From the NCBI RefSeq assembly GCF_900106535.1, contig NZ_FNOH01000002.1, positions 62,001 to 126,000 of the forward strand: a DNA stretch of 64,000 bases, written 5' to 3'. Position numbers and translations under genes: made by a program. Positions within the stretch are counted from its first letter, which is position 1. Each line of letters begins with the position of its first letter. The notes beneath the pieces are model-generated. The model worked only from the letters and a program-made list of their open reading frames with translations, was not told where the DNA came from and did not search any database. Shown piece after piece: positions 54,201 through 61,784 of the stretch. The DNA comes from Myxococcus xanthus (GTDB lineage Bacteria; Myxococcota; Myxococcia; Myxococcales; Myxococcaceae).

Positions 54201-54627
54201 ACGCGCCCAGGTCGATGAAGGAGGCATCCACGGTGAAGGTCCACCAGTGGCGGTCGCTTCCATCGGTGCCGATGTAGTTGGGGCTGCCTTCGTCCACCTC
54301 AATCAGCACGTAGGGCGCGGCGCTCGCGAGGTGGAGCACGTCGAGGGCCGCGAGCGCGAGCGCCTGTCCCTCCCGGAAGCGCTCACGGGCGGAGCGCACG
54401 CGGACCTGACAGGTGACAGTCCGGTACGTCTTGCGTCCCCCGCCGATGTAGCTCTGCGGCGGCTCCCCTCCGGTTTGCAACACGAAGCACGCAACGTCCG
54501 GCACGGTGGCGTCGTCGTCTTCGAGCGTCGGGCCGAGAAACAGGTTGGCCCCGGCGCTCAGGTTGAGGCCCCCACCGGCGAGAATCGTCGCGAGGTCGGC
54601 AGCAGTGTCGCGGGCCATTAGAGCCAA
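54199..54627 (-). CDS. tail terminator/minor tail-type protein
   Basis: A 142-residue protein ('DDATVPDVACFVLQTGGEPPQSYIGGGRKTYRTVTCQVRVRSARERFREGQALALAALDVLHLA', 'HWWTFTVDASFIDL') with the size, position and strand pattern of phage tail terminator or minor capsid completion proteins. It overlaps the previous gene by 10 bp. Confidence 0.65.
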   Translation of the reverse strand: MALMARDTAADLATILAGGGLNLSAGANLFLGPTLEDDDATVPDVACFVLQTGGEPPQSYIGGGRKTYRTVTCQVRVRSARERFREGQALALAALDVLHLASAAPYVLIEVDEGSPNYIGTDGSDRHWWTFTVDASFIDLGA

Positions 54628-54941
54628 ACCTTCCGGTAGCGCAGGACGCCCGCCCCGTCGACGTGCTCGTCAACGGCGGCAGGGCGACGGGCGTGGTTGA
54701 AGTCGGTGATGTCGTCGCCCTTGAACCAAAGTCGGTGGCGCAGGGTGACGGGCGCTTCGGTGTAGACGACGAAGGAGGCGACGAATTCGGCGCCGTTGGC
54801 ATCGCGAATCAGCTTTCGACTCGGTTGGATGCGCGCGGGAGCTTCCTGGATGGGCCCCAGCAGAGGAGTCCCCCAGGCGTCCCGGCCGACGACTTCGGCG
54901 TAGCTCACTCGCTGGCGGAAGAGAGAAGCGGGCCCGCTCAT
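54618..54941 (-). CDS. head closure/connector protein
   Basis: A 107-residue protein ('SLFRQRVSYAEVVGRDAWGTPLLGPIQEAPARIQPSRKLIRDANGAEFVASFVVYTE', 'IKGDDI'-like 'WFKGDDITDF'). Size and order (after the gp6-like protein, before gp10) fit a head closure protein of the SPP1 gp16 type. ATG 54941 overlaps the stop of the preceding gene. Confidence 0.65.
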   Translation of the reverse strand: MSGPASLFRQRVSYAEVVGRDAWGTPLLGPIQEAPARIQPSRKLIRDANGAEFVASFVVYTEAPVTLRHRLWFKGDDITDFNHARRPAAVDEHVDGAGVLRYRKVWL

Positions 54942-55597
54942 CAACTGGCCCTCCACAGGACGTGAGGCGCTACGAGCAGCTCGGCGCGGGGGCTCGCAAG
55001 GCGCTGGCCCGCGCTCCGCTCCCGGTAGCTCACGGACCAATCGCCGAGACTCTCGCTGGACACGTCCGCATCCCGGCCCCGGCCCCGGTAGAGCGCGCAG
55101 GCTTCGAGGATGGCGGCCTCTTCCACTTCGGCGGGCAGGGTAACGGGCCCCTGGGACGCGTCGAGGGCCACTTGCCCCGGCGTCACGTAGCCGCCCGTGT
55201 ACGTCACGGCCAGCGCATCGGGGCGCCCCTGCCGCATCTCGACTGTCAGGGTGACGAGCCCGCCGACGCGCGCCGTTACCGGCCAGAGGCCAGCGAGGCG
55301 GTAGAGAAGGCCCCCCGCAGCAAGGTCCCCGGCAAGGGTGTAGCTCCCCGCGTCGAGCAGCTCGCCCCCTTCCGCAACGCTGAGGACTTCGACGAGCGGC
55401 GGGCGGCTCAGGAGGACGTAGGGGCGGCCGTAGCTGTCCGGGTACTCCGTCACCGTGGCCCGCTCGAAGGCCCGGCTGCACAGCCTCGCGATTGCACTGC
55501 TGGCGGAAGTGACGCAGCGCTCGACGTGCGAGTCGGAGGGCACGCCCAGGTCGGCGGCCACGGTGGCGGCAAGGCAGAGGTCAGTCGGGCAGGCCAT
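54941..55597 (-). CDS. gp6-like head-tail connector protein
   Basis: A 218-residue protein with the gp6-like adaptor features: N-terminal helix ('VERCVTSASSAIARLCSRAFERATVTE'), the stretch 'RPPLVEVLSV', 'LAVTYTGGYV' and C-terminal 'VEEAAILEACALYRGRGRDADVSSESLGDWSVSY'. It would dock on the portal. Its start lies 34 bp after the GC-rich hairpin at 55631-55664. Confidence 0.78.
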   Translation of the reverse strand: MACPTDLCLAATVAADLGVPSDSHVERCVTSASSAIARLCSRAFERATVTEYPDSYGRPYVLLSRPPLVEVLSVAEGGELLDAGSYTLAGDLAAGGLLYRLAGLWPVTARVGGLVTLTVEMRQGRPDALAVTYTGGYVTPGQVALDASQGPVTLPAEVEEAAILEACALYRGRGRDADVSSESLGDWSVSYRERSAGQRLASPRAELLVAPHVLWRAS

Positions 55598-55630
55598 GGA
55601 AGGGGCTCAGGAGGGCGTAGGAACGACGAA

Positions 55631-55664
55631 GCCGGGGCCCCCTGGGGAAATGGGGAGCCCCGGC
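55631..55664. terminator. strong GC hairpin upstream of the connector gene
   Basis: GCCGGGGC at 55631-55638 pairs with GCCCCGGC at 55657-55664; the loop itself contains CCCC/GGGG. No T run. It sits between the decoration-type gene and the connector gene and may lower read-through or stabilise a message end, which would keep capsid transcript above connector transcript. Confidence 0.45.
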
Positions 55665-55697
55665 CCGGGAAATGCGTCCTGGCGCGGCGCTAGGTGG
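55664..55697 (-). repeat. degenerate copy of the 34-bp repeat
   Basis: Only the last part matches: leftward GGACGCATTTCCCGGG against CACACGCATTTACCGGG of the good copies; the first half is lost. As at copy C, its far end overlaps the stop codon of the preceding gene. Confidence 0.4.
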
Positions 55698-56103
55698 CGG
55701 GAATCTCGTCCGGCCCGCACAGGACAATCAGGCTGGACGCGCCCAGGGTGGGAGATGTGCCCCCCGTGAGGGCCACCGTCTCCACGACTCGGAGGTAGCG
55801 CTGCGCAGTGGGCAGCCGGACATTGAGCCGGGCCACCGCGTTGGGGGCAGTGAGGGGGACGACTGCGGCATCAGGCAGGTCCGTCCATCCGTTCTGGCCG
55901 TCGGCGCTCTCCTGGAGCTTCGCGGCCAGCGACAGCGCCGTCGGGGCACCAGTGGCGGTCCCCGTCAAAGCCGTCAGCACGCACGAGTCGAAGCCGAAGC
56001 GGTCGACGGCGGCGCTGTTCCGCGTCCCCACGCTCACAGCAGCGGGCACAGTCCCAGGGCGGATGCCGACGAGCACGCCCGCGTCGGTGGAATTGGCGTT
56101 CAT
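55690..56103 (-). CDS. small virion protein, possible head decoration
   Basis: A 137-residue protein ('MNANSTDAGVLVGIRPGTVPAAVSVG', 'FDSCVLTALTGTATGAPTALSLAAKLQESADGQNGWTDLPDAAVVPL', 'RYLRVVETVAL'). It lies between capsid and connector genes, where head decoration or head fibre proteins are found. ATG 56103 follows GAGAGGCCCC; the upstream open frame overlaps the capsid gene out of frame and is not real. Confidence 0.65.
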   Translation of the reverse strand: MNANSTDAGVLVGIRPGTVPAAVSVGTRNSAAVDRFGFDSCVLTALTGTATGAPTALSLAAKLQESADGQNGWTDLPDAAVVPLTAPNAVARLNVRLPTAQRYLRVVETVALTGGTSPTLGASSLIVLCGPDEIPAT

Positions 56104-56114
56104 GGTGGGGCCTC

Positions 56115-57203
56115 TCAGGTGTAGGTGATGGAGCTGAACGCCTTCGGCTGGCGAACCTTGAAGTCGCCCTTCACGATGGCGCGCACGGTCGTCTCGTCGT
56201 ACTCGGCGCGAACGTCGTGCTCGGACAGAATCAAGTCCTCGTCGATGCCGTAGATGAACTGGCGCCAGTCCGCCGAGAAGGTGATGCGCGACACCGGCAC
56301 GCGGGTCGTCATCACGAAGGGGAAGCCGCGAATCGTCCCCCGGTCGAGCATTTCCTGCCGGAACACCCAGACGCCGGAATTCTGAAGCTGAAGCAGCGCC
56401 GTCGCCCGCGTCGGGTGAAGCACCCACGCCGCGTTGCCCATGCGGACATGCGCCGTCAGCGGCAGCTCAACGGCCTTGTCGACGTCGGACAGGTAGGCGG
56501 CTGCCGTCGTCCCAGTGGAAGCGAAGGTGTGAGCGGCGTCGAGCTGAGCGAAGAGCCCCTTCGGCGCGGCGCCCGTCCCGTCCCCGTTGAAGCCCGCGTC
56601 GTCCAGGCCATCGGCCACCGTCGCCCGGATGTCCTCGCCGACGCCCGCGTCACCCACGCCCGGCGTGCGCAGCAAGTCGTTGCTGATGTCGGTCAGCACC
56701 ATGCCCTTGTGCGCCTTGAGGACAATCTTCCCGTACTTCGGCGCGCTCTTCGGGACCGTCTCGCCCTCCCCTACCCACTTGAAGACGGACGTCCCGGTTT
56801 GCTTGCCCATGTGCAGCTCCCCCTTGAACGTCTGGGTTCGCACGCCCAGCTTGAGCATCGCCGCGTCGGGCCGCAGGAACTCAATCACTTCGCCGCTCTG
56901 CTGGATGGGCACCAGCACACCCGCCGAGTCGAACTTGCTGAGCTGAACGGCCTTCTGGACATCGGCGTTGCCAAAGCGCTTCGCGGCGTCGACCAACTCG
57001 GCGGCTCCGGTGCGGCGTCCGGCCGCGATGACGCTCTTCGCGAAGCCGCCGAAGTTCTCCGCGCTCGCGTAGACGCCAGTCCCGCGCGGCGCGTTGCCCG
57101 GCTCAGCCCGGCCCGGGGCACTTCGAGCGGCGGCGTCCATCAGCTCGCGCGCGACCTCGGGGCCGAGCGCCTTCACCATCTGTGCGATTTGCTCGCGAGT
57201 CAT
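56115..57203 (-). CDS. HK97-fold major capsid protein
   Basis: A 362-residue major capsid protein of the HK97 fold: 'AGVLVPIQQSGEVIEFLRPDAAMLKLGVRTQTFKGELHMGKQTG' (N-arm and spine helix), 'KWVGEGETVPKSAPKYGKIVLKAHKGMVLTDISNDLLR', 'AAWVLHPTRATALLQLQ', and 'YGIDEDLILSEHDVRAEYDETTVRAIVKGDFKV'. The N-terminal region before the fold is only about 80 residues, so the scaffold part may be short or supplied elsewhere. Its start overlaps the protease stop by 4 bp. Confidence 0.9.
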   Translation of the reverse strand: MTREQIAQMVKALGPEVARELMDAAARSAPGRAEPGNAPRGTGVYASAENFGGFAKSVIAAGRRTGAAELVDAAKRFGNADVQKAVQLSKFDSAGVLVPIQQSGEVIEFLRPDAAMLKLGVRTQTFKGELHMGKQTGTSVFKWVGEGETVPKSAPKYGKIVLKAHKGMVLTDISNDLLRTPGVGDAGVGEDIRATVADGLDDAGFNGDGTGAAPKGLFAQLDAAHTFASTGTTAAAYLSDVDKAVELPLTAHVRMGNAAWVLHPTRATALLQLQNSGVWVFRQEMLDRGTIRGFPFVMTTRVPVSRITFSADWRQFIYGIDEDLILSEHDVRAEYDETTVRAIVKGDFKVRQPKAFSSITYT

Positions 57204-57994
57204 TCCTTCACTCCCCGGATGTAGCCCTTGAATGCCTCGACGAAGCTCTTCGCGGCGTCGGCGGCGTTGAAACCCTTCGTCTCGTCCTCGTCGGGCTCGC
57301 TCTTCTGCTCGTCCTCGACGTCTTCCTCGTCCGTCGACTTCGCTTCGTCCTCGATGTCTTCTTCGTCGGGCTCGCTCTTCTGCTCGTCCTCGTCCGTCGA
57401 CTTCACTTCGGCCCGCGCGTCGAGCAACTCGACAACGCGCGCGGCAATCCGCTCGACGATGTCTTCGGGCGCTTCGTCCAGGGACTTCGAGCGCACGGCC
57501 CGCGAGTTCCCCGGAATCGTCACGACGGAGACTTCGAGCAACTCTTGCGCGTCGCAGTCGTAGCCGCCCCGCTCGTTCTGCCGGTACTGGCCAGGGAGCA
57601 TGAGGTAGCGGACGGAGACGGCATTCAGGATGCCCTTTGAAACTTTGCGTTCGACCTTCTTCGCGAACTCGTCTTCGTCGTCGAATTCGATGTCCACCAT
57701 CAGGGCATCGCCTTCGACGTAGACGCGCCCCTTCCCGATAGGCAACTGAGGTTCAGCCCCAGTCAACGAGGCGCTCGCCCCGTCGTCGTGGTTGTAGAGG
57801 ACGACGCCATTCGCGTTGTAGCCGTCCACCCGCCAGCCTTTGACGTTCAGCCGGTCCGAGTAGCGGTCGAAGTCGCCGTCACTCGCTTTGAACTTGAAGA
57901 CGCGCCGTCCGCCAATGGACTCGACGGCGCTCAACGTCGCCGCGTCCTTTCGAACGGCGCTCAGCCGCAGGGAGCGTGTAATGGGGCCAGTCAT
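57200..57994 (-). CDS. prohead protease with acidic C-terminal extension
   Basis: A 264-residue S78-type prohead protease. 'VVLYNHDDG' carries the catalytic His and 'GILNAVSVRYL' the catalytic Ser, and 'VDIEFDDEDEFAKKVERKVSKG' is the family helix. From about residue 185 a 60-residue tail of repeated acidic segments ('KSTDEDEQKSEPDEEDIEDEA') precedes a final helix ('AADAAKSFVEAFKGYI'). The tail could act as internal scaffold, since the capsid N-terminus is short (inference). ATG 57994 lies 3 bp after copy C of the 34-bp repeat; the longer open frame upstream translates the repeat and is not real. Confidence 0.88.
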   Translation of the reverse strand: MTGPITRSLRLSAVRKDAATLSAVESIGGRRVFKFKASDGDFDRYSDRLNVKGWRVDGYNANGVVLYNHDDGASASLTGAEPQLPIGKGRVYVEGDALMVDIEFDDEDEFAKKVERKVSKGILNAVSVRYLMLPGQYRQNERGGYDCDAQELLEVSVVTIPGNSRAVRSKSLDEAPEDIVERIAARVVELLDARAEVKSTDEDEQKSEPDEEDIEDEAKSTDEEDVEDEQKSEPDEDETKGFNAADAAKSFVEAFKGYIRGVKE

Positions 57995-57997
57995 GCA

Positions 57998-58031
57998 CCC
58001 GGTAAATGCGTGTGACTTCTGCGAATGGCTC
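57998..58031 (-). repeat. 34-bp start-associated repeat, copy C
   Basis: Reads leftward GAGCCATTCGC, AGAAGTCACAC, GCATTTACCGGG. It fills the 35-bp gap between portal and protease genes, overlaps the portal stop codon at one end, and ends 3 bp before ATG 57994. Confidence 0.88.
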
Positions 58032-59388
58032 AGCCGTCCTTCGTCGCCTCGGCATGCGCTTCCGCCGAGCTGCCTTCGACGGGCGTCGGCGTCTCGCCGG
58101 GCTCGTTGGGCTTCTGACCCGGAAGCAGCTCCGCGAAACCTTGCCGCTCCGGGTGAGGCTTGAAGCCCGCTTCGACTCGCCACTCGTCGAAGGTGAAGGC
58201 GCTCGGGAGCGTCCCCATCACCCGCAGCCGGTGCTCACGGTCGGCAGGCACGGGGGAGTCGTAGGAGAGAAGCACGTCGTCTTCGAAGCGGGGTGCCAGG
58301 TGCTTCTGCATCGACGCGAGAAAGACTTCGGCGCGCGGCTTCGTCGCCTGTTCGGCAAGGTGCTCTCGCGCCGCGTAGCTGGTCGCCTTATTGCTGCTCG
58401 TCACGTCGCCCACAATCTCCGGCGGCACCCGGTACACCATCCGCACGAAGTCCATGAGGAAGCGGCGCAGGTCGACGAGCTGCATGTCGCGGAAGGGCGT
58501 GTCGAGCCGGGCAAACGTCGTCCGCCCGCTCGTAATCATCACCCGGCCTGCGTTGGCGGGGCCCCCGTACTCACGCGCGAGCGACTCTTTGAAGGCCCTC
58601 GCGGGCCCGGCCTGCGACTCGTTGAAGCCCTCAATCGCGATGACGGCGCCCGGAAGCATGTTGTTGAAGAAGGCGTTCTTCGTGAAGCGCGCCGCGTGCT
58701 CGTCCGTGTCGACTTCGTCGCCCAGCGAGTAGGCGATGCCGATACCGCGGCCAAGCGGGTCAGCCGGATTCAATCGCTTCACGTAGATGACGCTCGCCGC
58801 AGGCAGGAGGAATGTCCGCCCGCCAGCGGCCACCGTGTAAGTGCGCTCCGACTTCGGCTTGCTCAGGTCCGGCAGCGCGAGGACGCAATCGGGCGGCACC
58901 GGCCACAGGCCTACGGGCACGCCCGCCAGCTCTTCGACGACAGCGAAGAACTCGCCCGTCAAGTCATAGTGCAGACAGAAGAGCTTCGCGAAGTCGCGGC
59001 CCGTCATGTAGTCGTTCGGGTCCGCCAGCAGCCGCAGCAGCGGATGGTCGGGCAGCTCCACCGCGTCCCCCGTCTCGACGAGCGACTTCAACCGCTCCCG
59101 GCGCACGTCGCCACAGGCCCGCCGCAGCGACACGTCGACCAGCGACTTCCGCGTCGTTGGGTCCTGCCGGGTGAAGGCCCGCCACGTCACGTCCGCGAAG
59201 GCATCGCCCACCGTATCGACGATGGTTCCCAGCCACGGCATCTCGGCGTAGGCCGCGAGCAGCGCGGGCACCTCGCGACGCGGCGGGGCCGAAGCCCAGC
59301 GGCTCAGCTCCAGCCCCGTTCCCTTGCGCTTGCTGCTCCCGCGAAACGCGGCGCGCATCCTGTCCAACATCCCCATGGAGAACCTCAC
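58030..59388 (-). CDS. phage portal protein
   Basis: A 452-residue HK97-type portal: 'DHPLLRLLADPNDYMTGRDFAKLFCLHYDLTGEFFAVVEE', 'VIYVKRLNPADPLGRGIGIAYSL', 'FFNNMLPGAVIAIEGFNESQAG' and 'DVTSSNKATSYAAREHLAEQATKPR'. It forms the dodecameric DNA channel at one capsid vertex. ATG 59388 overlaps the terminase stop by 4 bp. C-terminal 40 residues are Pro/Glu-rich. Confidence 0.9.
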   Translation of the reverse strand: MRFSMGMLDRMRAAFRGSSKRKGTGLELSRWASAPPRREVPALLAAYAEMPWLGTIVDTVGDAFADVTWRAFTRQDPTTRKSLVDVSLRRACGDVRRERLKSLVETGDAVELPDHPLLRLLADPNDYMTGRDFAKLFCLHYDLTGEFFAVVEELAGVPVGLWPVPPDCVLALPDLSKPKSERTYTVAAGGRTFLLPAASVIYVKRLNPADPLGRGIGIAYSLGDEVDTDEHAARFTKNAFFNNMLPGAVIAIEGFNESQAGPARAFKESLAREYGGPANAGRVMITSGRTTFARLDTPFRDMQLVDLRRFLMDFVRMVYRVPPEIVGDVTSSNKATSYAAREHLAEQATKPRAEVFLASMQKHLAPRFEDDVLLSYDSPVPADREHRLRVMGTLPSAFTFDEWRVEAGFKPHPERQGFAELLPGQKPNEPGETPTPVEGSSAEAHAEATKDG

Positions 59389-60800
59389 ACCGCGAAGAAC
59401 TGTTCGACGAAGACCAAGTCATGAACGCCCCAACAGAAGGCGTCGGCCCTGTCGTCGCGACGCCCGTTGATGCCGGTGAACTTGCTGAGCTGCGCTTCGA
59501 GCTTCGGGAACGTCCCGACGAACTCGACGCGGCCCGCTTCGGCCAGGGCGGACACCGGCTCAGCGCGCTTGCTCTTCGCGCTCGTCGCCCGCACCGGCTT
59601 CACGTTGACACTGACGCCCATCTCGCCCGCGACGGTGCTGATGAGCGTTTCCACCATCTCCCCGCCCGTGTTCACTTCGACGACGAGCGCGTCACATCCC
59701 CATTCGAGATAGGCCCGGATGGCCGTCGTCGCCCACTCACGGGGGCTCGCTCGGCGCGACAGGTCCGCCAGCACAGAGACGCGCTTGAGCGGCACTCCGT
59801 CGGCACCGAAGAGCGCGCTCGACTTGCACCCCTGGACGATGATGCCCGTTTCGTCCGAGCCGGTTTCGCTCGTGGGGCTCGGGTCCACGCTGACGATGCG
59901 CCTGTCCAACTGCTGGGCATACTCGTGCGCGTCGGCCTCCACGCGGCCCCACTTCGCCGAGCCAAAAATTGCCCCGGGCACGTCGAAGAGCAGGCGGCCT
60001 AGAACCTCTTGCTGTCCCCAGCGGGTGTTCGCCAGCGCCCGCATGTTCGCCACGGCCGACGGCGCCAGGTTCGCGAAGTTGCTCAGCGAAGAGCCCGTTC
60101 GAAGCACCACGCCCGGCTTGAGTTCCTGCGTCTCCGCGTTGGCGAAGAGCAGCTCTTCAATCTTCTTCAGCGGGCGCGGCGTCCCGGTGAGCAGAAGCTG
60201 CGGCGGGTCCTCTCGCGAGCCGATGCGCAACACGAGCGGGAGCTGATCGACGGCCGCCATGTCGTGTTTCCACGAAGCGGGTTCGTCCCCCCAGCCCCAC
60301 CCGGCATTCGGGCCGCGCAGCCGGTCGGGCTTATCCGCCGAGTAGCAGATGGCATAGACGCCGTTGGGCCACGTCACCCGGCGCTTGCTGGGCTCGTACT
60401 TGGGGGTAAACCAGGGGGGCGACAGGGCGAGGATGCCGGACGCGCCGCGAATCATCGTGTCGCGCACGTCCGCCGCAGTCGGGCCGATGAGGGCCCCGAC
60501 GCTCTTCGCCTGCCACGCCTTTTTGATGACCCAGCGCGCGCCGCACCACGTCTTCCCGAAGCCGCGCCCGGCCATGACGAAGCACGTCGAGAACTTGTCC
60601 GGGGGCGACTGCTCGCGACGCGCCCAGAAGTCGAGGTCGTAAACGAGCAGCTCGACTTCCTTGTCGTCGAGCCCGCCGAAGAGCTTCGCGAGCTGAGCGC
60701 GGGAGCCGGCCGTTTGCACCATCCGGGACGCGGGGGACTCGTGCGGCGCGAGCCTCTCGGCGAACTTCCCCCAGGCGCCTTTCGACAGGAGGCTACGCAT
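59385..60800 (-). CDS. terminase large subunit
   Basis: A 471-residue packaging motor. ATPase domain with Walker A 'MAGRGFGKTW' (76-85), Walker B region 'WGWGDEPASW', and coupling motif 'LLTGTPRP'; RNase H-like nuclease with acidic residues in 'VSVDPSPTSETGSDETG', 'DALVVEVNTGGEM' and 'RRDDRADAFCWG'. ATG 60800 (MRSLLSKGAW) has AGGGGG a few bases upstream and overlaps the small-subunit stop by 8 bp; the open frame upstream to 60896 is a shadow of the small-subunit gene. Confidence 0.92.
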   Translation of the reverse strand: MRSLLSKGAWGKFAERLAPHESPASRMVQTAGSRAQLAKLFGGLDDKEVELLVYDLDFWARREQSPPDKFSTCFVMAGRGFGKTWCGARWVIKKAWQAKSVGALIGPTAADVRDTMIRGASGILALSPPWFTPKYEPSKRRVTWPNGVYAICYSADKPDRLRGPNAGWGWGDEPASWKHDMAAVDQLPLVLRIGSREDPPQLLLTGTPRPLKKIEELLFANAETQELKPGVVLRTGSSLSNFANLAPSAVANMRALANTRWGQQEVLGRLLFDVPGAIFGSAKWGRVEADAHEYAQQLDRRIVSVDPSPTSETGSDETGIIVQGCKSSALFGADGVPLKRVSVLADLSRRASPREWATTAIRAYLEWGCDALVVEVNTGGEMVETLISTVAGEMGVSVNVKPVRATSAKSKRAEPVSALAEAGRVEFVGTFPKLEAQLSKFTGINGRRDDRADAFCWGVHDLVFVEQFFAV

Positions 60801-61269
60801 CGCTCGCCCCCTTGTCTTCGAACTGCTCGGACGGGGCAGCTTCGGCAGGGACGGACGCGGGCAGCTCGTCCGGGAGGAACTTCCCGAGCCGGTCAATCAG
60901 CAGCTCGCGAAGCGCGGCAGTGTCGGCAGCCTGGTCCTCGGGACTCTTCGCCTCGACGTTGTCGCGTCGGCCGTACAGCTCCGGGAAGCGGCGGCTCAAG
61001 AGCCACTGGACGTGCTTCGGGTTCGTCGTCGCGGCGGCCTGGAGAGTCTCTGTCGCCCCCTGCATGAACTCCGCTTCGGCCCGGTTCACCGCGACGAAGA
61101 ACTCTCGGTAGAGCCCGCGCGCCTCGCTCGCGCCCCGGTGGAACCAGCGGGAAACGGTCTGCTCGTCGACGCCTACGAGGCCCGCAGCCGCTCGACGGAA
61201 GAGGCCCGAGCGCAAGTGCTCGCAGATCTGCTGTTGAAGCTCAGGAGTGAGTTTGGTTGGTCGCGCCAC
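60793..61269 (-). CDS. terminase small subunit
   Basis: A 158-residue DNA-recognition subunit. N-terminal helix-turn-helix ('KLTPELQQQICEHLRSGLFRRAAAGLVGVDEQTVSRWFHRGA'), central coiled segment ('EAEFMQGATETLQAAATTNPKHVQWLLSRRFPELYG') and an acidic C-terminal tail for binding the large subunit. GTG 61269 follows copy D of the 34-bp repeat by 1 bp. Confidence 0.85.
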   Translation of the reverse strand: MARPTKLTPELQQQICEHLRSGLFRRAAAGLVGVDEQTVSRWFHRGASEARGLYREFFVAVNRAEAEFMQGATETLQAAATTNPKHVQWLLSRRFPELYGRRDNVEAKSPEDQAADTAALRELLIDRLGKFLPDELPASVPAEAAPSEQFEDKGASDA

Positions 61270-61270
61270 A

Positions 61271-61304
61271 CCCGGTAAATGCGTGCGGTTTCGCGAAGTT
61301 TTTC
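61271..61304 (-). repeat. 34-bp start-associated repeat, copy D
   Basis: Reads leftward GAAAAACTTCG, CGAAACCGCAC, GCATTTACCGGG. The first bases diverge (GAAAA for GAGCC) while the last 22 are intact. It ends 1 bp before the GTG start of the small terminase gene, so that start has no room for a separate Shine-Dalgarno sequence beyond the repeat itself. Confidence 0.82.
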
Positions 61305-61477
61305 GGGGGAGCGCTCAACAAAACGCATCGACCCCACGGTTTTTCTCAGAATTTTTTGAAAGTGGGGGCGCTCCGAGCAAGCCAGAATTCCGCCGCAGAC
61401 AGAAAATCCGAGCCGGGGGGCCCCTCCCAGGTCATTTCACTCCGACTGAAACACAGATTCACTGCCAGTGATCGTCA

Positions 61478-61774
61478 TTACTTGGCACGAATTCGCGCGT
61501 CACACGCAGGCACAACGATACACCGCGCATTCCAGCTACGGCGCCACCCACCATCGGGTGCCTGTCGCTCGACAACGGCTAGCCTTCCTTCACCCCGCAG
61601 GAGATGCACGCCGCACAGGTCGCAACGGGCGCCATAGGAGTTTCGCCGACGCGTGGCTTCCAAGTCCGCGCACGCCATGTGACGAGCGCCAACGGCACGC
61701 TCGTAAGCGATGACCTCGCCCTGCGCAATGGGCAGGGCGCACACGGCACATGGGGCGCGTCGCGAAGCCAGCAT
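61478..61774 (-). CDS. small zinc-finger protein
   Basis: A 98-residue protein (MLASRRAPC...) with two CxxC pairs and further Cys/His: 'CAVCALPIAQGE', 'HMACADLEA', 'CDLCGVHLLRGEGRLAVVE' and 'NARCIVV'. The layout suggests two treble-clef-like zinc sites. It starts 10 bp after the sigma factor stop and precedes the terminase genes, so it may regulate late transcription or packaging; no family recognised. The open frame upstream of 61774 is a shadow of the sigma gene. Confidence 0.6.
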   Translation of the reverse strand: MLASRRAPCAVCALPIAQGEVIAYERAVGARHMACADLEATRRRNSYGARCDLCGVHLLRGEGRLAVVERQAPDGGWRRSWNARCIVVPACDARIRAK

Positions 61775-61784
61775 GACGGGCACG

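Noticed and set aside
57995-58183. N-terminal extension of the protease frame
   Set aside because: The extra codons translate the 34-bp repeat and the end of the portal gene; ATG 57994 is the natural start.
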